From: DASRJX01 sp035649235 | Lineage (GTDB): Bacteria; Acidobacteriota; Polarisedimenticolia; Gp22-AA2 | Assembly (NCBI GenBank): GCA_035649235.1 | Contig: DASRJX010000234.1 | Location: 1-36,216, forward strand | Length of the DNA: 36,216 bases | Reading direction: 5' to 3' | Notes under the pieces: generated by a model | What the model was told of the DNA's origin: nothing | The model's database searches: none | Seen by the model: the letters and a program-made list of their open reading frames with translations, nothing else | Shown here: positions 16,640 through 23,097 of the stretch, one piece after another | Layout of the letters: each line of letters begins with the position of its first letter | How positions within the stretch are numbered: the first letter of the stretch is position 1 | Position numbers and translations under genes: made by a program

Positions 16640-17661
16640 GCCTCCCCCTGGAGCAGCGGCGAGGGGATCGTGAGGCGGCCCTGGTGGATGGCGACCAGGT
16701 CCGTCAGCATGCCGTAGGCGGTGTGTGGCACCCCGGGATCGCTGCTGGCCACCTGGATCCTTCCGGCCAGCTCGGTGTCGAGCTCCATCCCGAGGGATCC
16801 GCCTCCGAGCGTCGCCAGGAACGATCCGGGTGCCAGGGAGACTGGCGCCACGCGCGCCGGCCGCCCGCGGCCCCCGGTGGCGCACAACCGCACGGTGCTC
16901 CCGCGCTTTTCCTCGCCCCGCAGCCAGTCGAGGTCGACCGCCGCGAGCGCCGTGCGCTCCACGTCCCGGGGCCGGAGATCGGCGCCGAAGAGGACGTTGC
17001 TGACGATGACGGCCTTGACGGCCTGGTCCCAGCCGTCGAGGTCGTTCGAAGGGTCGGCCTCGGCAATCCCCTGGCGCTGCGCCTCGCGCACCGCCTCCTC
17101 GAGCCGTCCCCCGCGCGCCACCGCCTGCAGGACCAGGTTGCTGGTCGAGTTGAGGACACCCGTGAAGGCGACGAGGTCGCCGATCGGGACGGCCGCTTCG
17201 TACAGGTCGAACACGGGGAGGCAGTCGGCCACCGAGGACTCGAACCGGAAGCCGACCTTGCGGCGCCGGGCCAGGAGGAGAAGTTCTCGCGCCGCGAACG
17301 CCAGCGGACCCTTGTTGGCGCTCACGACCGACACGCCGCGCTCGAGCGCCGTCCGCACATGGGTGGTCGCAGGCTCGCCGGTCGCAGGGTCGAGCGTCGT
17401 CCCCTCGAAGATCAGGTCGACCGGTGCCTCCCGAATCGCCTCGAGCGCCGTCACGTTCCCCGACCACGCCCCGTCGAGCGCCTCCTCGATCGTGAGTCCC
17501 GACTCCTTCACCAGCGCGCCGCGGCGCCGCGTGGCGACGAGCGTGACGCGGAACTCCAGGCCGTGGCGCGCCCGCAGCTCGCCGCGTCGCTCCTCCAGGA
17601 GGCGCAGCAGCGCGTGGTTGACGTTCCCGAAGCCGGCGAACCCGATCCGCCACAGGCGCAT
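16636..17661 (-). CDS. hom: Homoserine dehydrogenase (no ACT domain)
   Basis: 341 residues. It reduces aspartate semialdehyde to homoserine, the branch to threonine, methionine and isoleucine. The nucleotide-binding loop is GFAGFGNVNHALL near the N-terminus; the catalytic half has SANKGPLA, the GVLNSTSNLVL segment (usual form NGTTNYIL), and ADPSNDLDGWDQAVKAVI with the catalytic Asp/Lys pair. No C-terminal ACT domain is present, as in short homoserine dehydrogenases that lack threonine feedback. I chose ATG 17661: GGAGAG lies seven bases upstream, and a perfect TTGACA box stands 30 bases upstream. A GTG at 17676 is in frame. It is the first gene of the hom-corA-sulfatase-like operon and divergent from the kinase gene. 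Confidence 0.9.
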   Translation of the reverse strand: MRLWRIGFAGFGNVNHALLRLLEERRGELRARHGLEFRVTLVATRRRGALVKESGLTIEEALDGAWSGNVTALEAIREAPVDLIFEGTTLDPATGEPATTHVRTALERGVSVVSANKGPLAFAARELLLLARRRKVGFRFESSVADCLPVFDLYEAAVPIGDLVAFTGVLNSTSNLVLQAVARGGRLEEAVREAQRQGIAEADPSNDLDGWDQAVKAVIVSNVLFGADLRPRDVERTALAAVDLDWLRGEEKRGSTVRLCATGGRGRPARVAPVSLAPGSFLATLGGGSLGMELDTELAGRIQVASSDPGVPHTAYGMLTDLVAIHQGRLTIPSPLLQGEA

Positions 17662-17667
17662 GCCGCG

Positions 17668-17696
17668 ACTCTCCACACGGCGCCTCGGCCTGTCAA
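17668..17696 (-). promoter_or_regulatory. Candidate promoter for homoserine dehydrogenase
   Basis: TTGACA (17696-17691) is perfect; 17 bases on, the -10 position reads GAGAGT (17673-17668), keeping only A2, A4 and T6 of the consensus. It ends six bases before the ATG, so transcripts would be nearly leaderless. Confidence 0.4.
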
Positions 17697-17770
17697 GGGC
17701 ACGCGGGAGCGCGCTGCGTCCGGCGCGCCGAACCTCGCCGGTGGAACGCTCCGGAGACGGCGACCTTATC

Positions 17771-17776
17771 TATAAT
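17771..17776 (+). promoter_or_regulatory. Consensus -10 box (TATAAT) upstream of the kinase gene
   Basis: A perfect TATAAT stands 54 bases before the kinase ATG. No TTGACA-like box lies 16-18 bases upstream (the stretch reads GCTCCG), so the promoter may need an activator or be recognised differently. Confidence 0.5.
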
Positions 17777-17830
17777 GTCGCCACGCCGCGATGGTCGCGG
17801 ATTCTCGTCGTCACGTCACGGAACAGGACG

Positions 17831-20332
17831 ATGCCTCTCGAACCCGGTCAGAACCTCGGCCATTACCGCGTCGTGCGCCGGATCGGCGAGGGTGGCATGG
17901 GCGTGGTCTTCTCCGCCGTCGACACGAAGCTCGGCCGCGAGGTGGCGCTCAAGATCCTCCCGCCGGACGTGGCTTCCGATCCCGTCCGGCTGGAGCGTTT
18001 CCGGCGCGAGGCGAAGGCCGTCGCCGCTTTGAATCACCCGCACATCGTGACCCTCCACTCCGTCGAGGAGGTGGGCGGCACGCACTTCCTCACCATGGAG
18101 CTGGTCGACGGGGAGATGCTCGGGATCCCCCCCGGCGGCCTGCCGCTGGCGCAGGTGTTCGACATCGGCATCGCCCTGGCCGACGGCCTGGCGGCGGCGC
18201 ACGAGAAGGGGATCGTCCACCGCGACCTGAAGCCGGCCAACGTGATGGTGACGAAGGACGGCCGGGTGAAGGTGCTCGACTTCGGCCTGGCGAAGCTCGA
18301 CCCGGGCTCCTTCCCGGGAGCCGCGGCGCCGGGGGGCTCTGCCGCCTCCTCGGCGCCGACCGGGACGATGCCGCTCGACCGTTCGCTGAGCGGTGCGAGA
18401 CAGGTTGTCGGGACCGTGCCGTACGCGTCGCCGGAAGTGGTAGGCGGCGAGCCGGTGGACGCGCGCACCGACATCTTCTCGCTCGGGGTGGTGCTCTACG
18501 AGATCACGACGGGACGCCGCCCGTTCGGGGGCAGGAACCTCGCGGAGACGATCTCGGCGATCCTGCGGGACGCGCCGCGGCCGGTGACGGAGGCCCGCCA
18601 GGACGCGCCGCGTCACCTGGCGCGGATCATCGATCACTGCCTGCAGAAGACGCCCCGGGACCGCTTCCAGACGGCACGCGACGTGTTCAACGAGCTGCGC
18701 GCGTTGCGCCAGGAGTTCGGCCTGAAGTCTGCGGACGACGCCCCCGCCCCGACGTCGCCCGCGACGCCGTCGCGCGCCGGCCGGCCGCGTCCGTGGATCT
18801 GGGCGACCGGCGGGGCCGGCGTGGTGGTGGCGGTCGTCGCGGCCTTCTGGCTGGGAGATCGCCGCGGGAGCGGCGACGGCCCTGCCGACGCGTCCGCGAC
18901 GTCGGTCCCGGCCGGGATGGCGGCCGTCGGCGCCGCGGTCGTCGCCGCGAACCGATCGATCGCGGTCCTCCCCTTCGTCGACATGAGCCCTGGCAGGGAC
19001 CAGGAGTACTTCTCCGACGGCCTGACCGAGGAGCTGCTCAACGCCCTCGCGAAGATCCCCGAGCTGAAGGTGGCGGGGCGGACGTCGTCGTTCTCCTTCA
19101 AGGGAAAGAACGAGGCCCTGCCCGCGATCGGCCAGAAGCTGGGAGTGGCGAGCATCCTGGAAGGGAGCGTCCGGAAGGCGGGCGACAAGGTCCGCATCAC
19201 CGCGCAGCTGGTGAAGGCCCAGGACGGCTTCCATCTCTGGTCGGAGACCTACGACCGGAAGCTGGACGACATCTTCGCGGTGCAGGACGACATCGCCCGG
19301 TCGGTGGCCGGGGCCCTCGAGGCCACGCTGCTCGGCAGGGACGCCACGACGAAGAAGCCGGATGCCAGGGCCTACGACCTGATCCTGCAGGCGCGCTTCG
19401 TGCTGCAGACCACCACCGAGGAGGCCCTCCAGCGGGCGCGGGACCTGCTGCAACGGGCGCTCGATCTCTCTCCGGACTACGCCCCGATCTGGGCGGAGAT
19501 GGGCCTCCTCCACCTGCGCGAGAAGGAGAGGGCGACGACGGTCGAGAGCCAGCAGCGGGCGCTCGACCAGGTGCGGGAAGCGCTCACCCGGGCCCTGGAT
19601 CTGGACCCGCGGCTGGCCATAGCGCACTCGCGCCTGGCCAGGGTCCAGCAGGGGTCGTGGGAGTTCGCGGCCGCCGAGCGCTCGACCGAGAGGGCTCTGG
19701 CGGCCGCTCCGAAGAGCACGGCCGTGCTCAGCAATGCGGCGTCCCTGTACAAGACGCTGGGCCGGCTGAATGACGCCATCGCGCTCGAGGAACAGGTTCA
19801 TGAAGTCGATCCGCTCAACCTTCTCGGGTTCACCAATCTCGCGGACTCGTATCGGCAGGCGGGCCGGCTCGACGAGGCCGAGGGGCTCGTCCGGCAGGTG
19901 CTCGAGCTGAAGCCCGATTCCTCGACCGCGCATCTCCGTCTGGCGCAGATCCACCTGCTCCGCGGCCGACCGGACGAGGCGAAGGCCTCCTTCGCGAAGT
20001 GGAACGAGATGGCGCGCTACGGCGACTACGCCCGCCTCTTCTACGAGTCGACCGTGGAGCACCTGGCGGGGGACGAGCGCGCGTCGGTGGCCGCCACGGA
20101 GGAGTTCGAGAAGCGATTCGGCGCCGGCGATCCTTCGGCCTGCGCCCAGGTCCGGGCCTGGCGCGGCGAGACCGGCGCGGCGTTCACGTGGCTCGAGAAG
20201 GCCCTGGCCGCCCGCGATCCCTACATGGCGTCGCTGAAGTCGGACCTGTACCTGACGTCGCTCCACGCCGACGCGCGCTGGGACGCGCTGCTGAAGAAGA
20301 TCGGCCTTCCCACCGACGAGCCGGCGAGCTGA
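17831..20332 (+). CDS. Membrane Ser/Thr protein kinase with TolB-like domain and TPR repeats
   Basis: 833 residues. A Hanks-type kinase domain occupies residues 12-280: glycine loop GEGGMGVVF, Lys41 in VALKIL, catalytic HRDLKPANVM with Asp132, DFGLAKL with Asp150, and GTVPYASPE in the activation segment. One membrane helix lies at about 320-342 (PWIWATGGAGVVVAVVAAFW). Outside it comes a TolB/FlgO-like domain (IAVLPFVDMSPGRDQEYFSD, GLTEELLNALAKI, VASILEGSVRKAGDKVRITA, LWSETYDRKLDDIFAVQDDI), then six or more TPR units to the end. This layout is common in Acidobacteriota. It should phosphorylate cytoplasmic targets in response to a signal sensed by the outer part. A weak AGGA ribosome site and a consensus TATAAT precede it. 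No phosphatase gene is adjacent. Confidence 0.95.
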   Translation: MPLEPGQNLGHYRVVRRIGEGGMGVVFSAVDTKLGREVALKILPPDVASDPVRLERFRREAKAVAALNHPHIVTLHSVEEVGGTHFLTMELVDGEMLGIPPGGLPLAQVFDIGIALADGLAAAHEKGIVHRDLKPANVMVTKDGRVKVLDFGLAKLDPGSFPGAAAPGGSAASSAPTGTMPLDRSLSGARQVVGTVPYASPEVVGGEPVDARTDIFSLGVVLYEITTGRRPFGGRNLAETISAILRDAPRPVTEARQDAPRHLARIIDHCLQKTPRDRFQTARDVFNELRALRQEFGLKSADDAPAPTSPATPSRAGRPRPWIWATGGAGVVVAVVAAFWLGDRRGSGDGPADASATSVPAGMAAVGAAVVAANRSIAVLPFVDMSPGRDQEYFSDGLTEELLNALAKIPELKVAGRTSSFSFKGKNEALPAIGQKLGVASILEGSVRKAGDKVRITAQLVKAQDGFHLWSETYDRKLDDIFAVQDDIARSVAGALEATLLGRDATTKKPDARAYDLILQARFVLQTTTEEALQRARDLLQRALDLSPDYAPIWAEMGLLHLREKERATTVESQQRALDQVREALTRALDLDPRLAIAHSRLARVQQGSWEFAAAERSTERALAAAPKSTAVLSNAASLYKTLGRLNDAIALEEQVHEVDPLNLLGFTNLADSYRQAGRLDEAEGLVRQVLELKPDSSTAHLRLAQIHLLRGRPDEAKASFAKWNEMARYGDYARLFYESTVEHLAGDERASVAATEEFEKRFGAGDPSACAQVRAWRGETGAAFTWLEKALAARDPYMASLKSDLYLTSLHADARWDALLKKIGLPTDEPAS

Positions 20333-20482
20333 CCCGACACGTCACACGGGCGGGCGCAAGGCAGGGTCGCATCCACCAGCCTTCAAGATGACCGTGGTGC
20401 GCTGGCGCAGTCGTCCGCCCTGCGATAGCATGCGCGTCCCGGCAAGCGGCACTTCACAAGCGACGTTTCGGAGGATGAACCG

Positions 20483-21034
20483 ATGGCAGACCGCACGATG
20501 ATCCGTTTCGGCGAAGCGATGGCGGCGGGCAGCGAGGACTGGCTCTGGACCGAGCCGGAGATCGCCATCGGCCCGATGAACGGGCCCGTGGGCCAGGCGA
20601 TCGCCAACCTCATGGGCCAGTCGGCCGGTTTTTCGCGCTTCTTCTGCCTGGTCGACGGCGGCAAGCAGGTCAAGCCCGTGACCCTCATGGTCCCCAAGGT
20701 GCAGCTCAAGAAGATGATGGACGTCCAGGTGTTCGGCGGACCCGTCCAGGCCGGCATCGCCGACGGCGTCCTGGACGCCGTGGAGGCGGGCCTGATCCCG
20801 AAGGCCAAGGTGGAAGACTGGGCCATCATCGCCATGGTCTGGGTCGACCCGCGCCTGGCGGACATGAAGGACGCCAACTGGGACGAGCTGTACCGCAACA
20901 ACCGCTCCGCCATGAAGGAGGCGATCGAGAAGGCGCTCAAAGGGAAGCCGTCGATCAAGGACCTCCTCAAGGAGGATCGCCGCAAGCCGCGTCACATGTA
21001 CTTCAATGCCGAGAAAGGACGGTGGGAACTCTGA
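20483..21034 (+). CDS. Formaldehyde-activating enzyme (Fae) homologue, catalytic His replaced
   Basis: 183 residues. Fae joins formaldehyde to tetrahydromethanopterin in methylotrophs and archaea. The match runs through the whole core: a GEA opening, IGPMNGPVGQAIAN, KPVTLMVPKV, QVFGGPVQAGIADGVLDAVE, AGLIPKAKVEDW and a final AMKEAIEKALKGKP helix. In canonical Fae an AHIDLxIG segment supplies the histidine used in catalysis; here the same place reads WTEPEIAIG, with Glu at the His position and no His within 50 residues. A charged 30-residue tail (PSIKDLLKEDRRKPRHMYFN) is extra. It may therefore bind a pterin or aldehyde without the classical chemistry. GGAGG lies nine bases before the ATG. The stop overlaps the start of a pterin dehydratase gene (TGATG), which supports a pterin-linked role. 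Confidence 0.82.
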   Translation: MADRTMIRFGEAMAAGSEDWLWTEPEIAIGPMNGPVGQAIANLMGQSAGFSRFFCLVDGGKQVKPVTLMVPKVQLKKMMDVQVFGGPVQAGIADGVLDAVEAGLIPKAKVEDWAIIAMVWVDPRLADMKDANWDELYRNNRSAMKEAIEKALKGKPSIKDLLKEDRRKPRHMYFNAEKGRWEL

Positions 21035-21396
21035 TGCCCGAGAAGCTGCCGGTCCTGCCCGAGGCGGAGATCCTGTCCCGCCTGGCGCGGGAGCTGCCCG
21101 GCTGGAAGCTGGAGGGCGGATGGCTGCGCCGCAAGTACAGCACCGACGGCTGGCCGACGACCCTGATGCTGGTGAACGCCGTCGGCTTCCTGAGCGAGGC
21201 CGCCTGGCACCATCCGGACCTGGAGATCACCTGGGGCAAGATCTGGGTGAAGCTGAAGACGCACGCCTCCGGAGGCATCACCGAGCGCGACTTCGCCCTG
21301 GCCAAGGATCTCGACCGGCTGGCGTTGTGGCGCCCCGCGTCGGGCTCGCCGATGGAGGGGACGCCGAACAAGTGGGTGCAGGCGAAGAGCGAGTGA
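21034..21396 (+). CDS. Pterin-4a-carbinolamine dehydratase (4a-hydroxytetrahydrobiopterin dehydratase)
   Basis: 120 residues. The PCD fold is clear: GWKLEGGWLRRKYST, the active-site run AAWHHPDLEITW (His59, His60, Pro61, Asp62), LKTHASGGITERDF with the third histidine (His77), and the closing ALAKDLDRLA helix. The enzyme dehydrates 4a-hydroxy-tetrahydropterins. The usual partner, an aromatic amino-acid hydroxylase, is not in the window. It has about 20 extra C-terminal residues (WRPASGSPMEGTPNKWVQAK) beyond the common length of near 100. The ATG shares a base with the stop of the Fae-like gene, and the next gene starts inside its stop, so the three are one translational unit. A role with a methanopterin-type or folate-type pterin, rather than biopterin, is inferred from this context only. 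Confidence 0.9.
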   Translation: MPEKLPVLPEAEILSRLARELPGWKLEGGWLRRKYSTDGWPTTLMLVNAVGFLSEAAWHHPDLEITWGKIWVKLKTHASGGITERDFALAKDLDRLALWRPASGSPMEGTPNKWVQAKSE

Positions 21397-21881
21397 TCGC
21401 CGCCTGCCGGGTCCTTCAGGTCGTGGCCCTGGCGCTGTGGGTCGGGGCGGTCGTCTTCTTCTCCTTCGTCACGGCGCCGTCCCTGTTCACAGCACTCCCC
21501 CGCGAGATGGCGGGGCGCGCCACGGCCGCGATCTTCCCGCGCTACTACGCCCTCGGCTGGACGTGCGGCATCGTTGCGATCGCCGCGGTGGTCGCGCCGA
21601 TGCTCCTGGGGGACGGCCTCGGACGGCGGTCGCTCGTCCTGCTCGTCATGCTGGGATCGATGCTCGGCGCCAGCCTCTACGCCGGGCGCGTCATCCTGCC
21701 GCGGGCCGCCGAGGCCCGGATGGTGCGGGAGGACGCGTCGCGCGCCGCCGAGCACGCGGCCGCGAAGGCGTCATTCGATCGCCTGCACAGCCGCAGCGTG
21801 GCGCTCAACGGGGCGGTCCTGCTCCTGGGGCTCGCGGCGCTCGTGGTGGCCGCCCTCCCCCCGCGCCCCATCCTTCGTTGA
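21393..21881 (+). CDS. DUF4149 (TMEM205-like) membrane protein
   Basis: 162 residues with four predicted membrane helices: about 3-22 (CRVLQVVALALWVGAVVFFS), 48-68 (ALGWTCGIVAIAAVVAPMLL), 75-92 and 138-158. The opening ALWVGAVVFFSFVTAPSLF and the IFPRYYALGW segment are hallmarks of DUF4149. The function is not established; relatives have been discussed as small-molecule or metal-tolerance membrane proteins, so I assign none. The GTG start lies inside the stop of the pterin dehydratase gene (GTGA). This makes a three-gene unit with Fae-like and PCD. Its stop is one base from the stop of the convergent PilZ gene. Confidence 0.85.
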   Translation: MIAACRVLQVVALALWVGAVVFFSFVTAPSLFTALPREMAGRATAAIFPRYYALGWTCGIVAIAAVVAPMLLGDGLGRRSLVLLVMLGSMLGASLYAGRVILPRAAEARMVREDASRAAEHAAAKASFDRLHSRSVALNGAVLLLGLAALVVAALPPRPILR

Positions 21882-21882
21882 T

Positions 21883-22608
21883 CTAGAGCTTCGCCGGCAG
21901 GTCGAGCGTTCCGAGGTGGCTCATCAGGAACGACTCGAGGATGTCCCGCTCCCGATCGGGGAGCGGGTCGTACTGCACTCCCATGCCGGTCTCGGCCCCG
22001 GAGTCCCCTTTGCCGTTCCGGCAGACCTTGCCCTTGAGGCTCAGGCTCTTCGAGCCGCTGCCGACGCAGAACACCATCTCGATCGGAGTCCCGACGGCGT
22101 AGGGCGTCTGCGTCTCGATGAAGCAGCCGCCGAGCGACAGCGAGCGGATGGTGTCGTAGTGGTAGAAGTCCTCGGTGTAGATCCCCGGCTCGCGGTGCGC
22201 CACGGCCAGGTCGGCCTGGATGCGCAGCTCCTTTCGCTTCGCCAGGTCGAACATCTCGTGCATGCGCAGGTACAGATCGTTGAGCTGCAGCGGGCTCCCG
22301 ACCAGGACCGGGATCTTTCCCAGGACCGCGCGAGTCTCCGCCTCCTCCTGCGCGTTGGCGACGCAGGCCATGACGGGCAGCCCGCGGTCCCGGAAACGGG
22401 CCTTGATGAGGTCGAGGCAGCGCTTGCGCGCCTCCGGCTCGGCGGGCGGGCGGAGCAGCACCAGGGCGGGCCCCACCCGCTCGGCGCGCTCCAGCTCGAC
22501 GGGATCGGGATAGGCCGTGACGATCTGGTAGCCGAACTTCAGCACGGCCTGGGCGAGGCCGAGGAGGGTGGTCGACTGTCGGGCGACGACGAGGACGGGC
22601 GGCCGCAC
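21883..22608 (-). CDS. Degenerate receiver-like domain plus PilZ domain protein
   Basis: 241 residues. The N-terminal half has a CheY-like fold (PVLVVARQSTTLLGLAQAVL, LVLLRPPAEPEARKRCLDLI, GLPVMACVANAQEEAETRAV) but the phosphorylatable Asp is replaced by Arg in LVLLRPP. The C-terminal half is PilZ: RKELR (the RxxxR motif that binds cyclic di-GMP) and SLSLGGCFIE, where the usual D/N-x-S-x-x-G has Ser first. It should be a c-di-GMP effector with a pseudo-receiver that is not phosphorylated. I start it at GTG 22608: a TTGACA-N17-TAGATT promoter ends seven bases before this codon, so a start further upstream (GTG 22656) would lie outside the transcript. It is divergent from padR. Confidence 0.82.
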   Translation of the reverse strand: MRPPVLVVARQSTTLLGLAQAVLKFGYQIVTAYPDPVELERAERVGPALVLLRPPAEPEARKRCLDLIKARFRDRGLPVMACVANAQEEAETRAVLGKIPVLVGSPLQLNDLYLRMHEMFDLAKRKELRIQADLAVAHREPGIYTEDFYHYDTIRSLSLGGCFIETQTPYAVGTPIEMVFCVGSGSKSLSLKGKVCRNGKGDSGAETGMGVQYDPLPDRERDILESFLMSHLGTLDLPAKL

Positions 22609-22615
22609 GGGGCAG

Positions 22616-22644
22616 AATCTAGCGCGCTGCCCCTTCCATGTCAA
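22616..22644 (-). promoter_or_regulatory. Promoter of the PilZ gene, leaderless
   Basis: TTGACA (22644-22639), a 17-base spacer and TAGATT (22621-22616) make a near-consensus housekeeping promoter. The -10 box ends only seven bases before GTG 22608, leaving no room for a ribosome site, so the mRNA probably begins at the start codon. Confidence 0.75.
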
Positions 22645-22700
22645 AGCCGCCGTCACGGCGCCCTCCGGGCGGGGATACCTTCCGGCTCCTCCGTCCGGGG

Positions 22701-22729
22701 TTGACAGCCGCCGGTCACCGCGCTACGAT
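22701..22729 (+). promoter_or_regulatory. Promoter of the padR-ADOP operon
   Basis: TTGACA (22701-22706), a 17-base spacer and TACGAT (22724-22729). Transcription should begin near 22736, giving a 20-base leader that holds AAGGGGAAGAG before the padR ATG. A PadR operator would be expected around here, but I see no clear palindrome. Confidence 0.8.
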
Positions 22730-22756
22730 TCTCCCCACACCGTCTAAGGGGAAGAG

Positions 22757-23089
22757 ATGCCGCCCTCGCCGCTGCCGCTGCTTCAGGGAACGCTGGACCT
22801 GCTCCTCCTGGGCGCGCTGGCCTCCGGACCGATGCACGGCTACGGCATCGCGACCCTGGTGCACGAGCGGACGGACGGGCATCTCGCGGTGGAGGACGCC
22901 GCCCTCTATCAGGCGCTGCATCGCCTCGATCGCCAGGGCCTCGTCGAGGCCGAGTGGCGTGCCTCGGAGAACAACCGCCGGGCCCGGTACTACACGCTGA
23001 CGCCGGCCGGTCGCCGGCGGCTGCGGGAGGCGACTGCCGACTGGCGGCGCTACTCGCGCGCCGTCGCGGCGGTCCTCCACGGCGTCTAG
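22757..23089 (+). CDS. PadR-family transcriptional regulator
   Basis: 110 residues, typical for short PadR proteins. The winged helix is complete: LLQGTLDLLLLGALASGPMH, GYGIATLVHERT, ALYQALHRLDRQGLVEAEW and RRARYYTLTPAGRRRLREA for the wing. PadR proteins are usually repressors that control a neighbouring transporter. The ADOP permease gene starts eight bases after its stop. In Acidobacteriota such PadR-ADOP pairs are frequent. A strong TTGACA/TACGAT promoter lies directly upstream, so the regulator probably controls its own operon by binding there (inference). Confidence 0.94.
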   Translation: MPPSPLPLLQGTLDLLLLGALASGPMHGYGIATLVHERTDGHLAVEDAALYQALHRLDRQGLVEAEWRASENNRRARYYTLTPAGRRRLREATADWRRYSRAVAAVLHGV

Positions 23090-23097
23090 GCGGCTCG

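Noticed and set aside
17816..20266. Minus-strand open frame of about 816 codons opposite the kinase
   Set aside because: No domain is visible, and the plus strand encodes a complete Hanks kinase with all motifs.
22609..22656. Upstream GTG 22656 as start of the PilZ gene
   Set aside because: It lies upstream of the TTGACA/TAGATT promoter, so it would not be transcribed from it.
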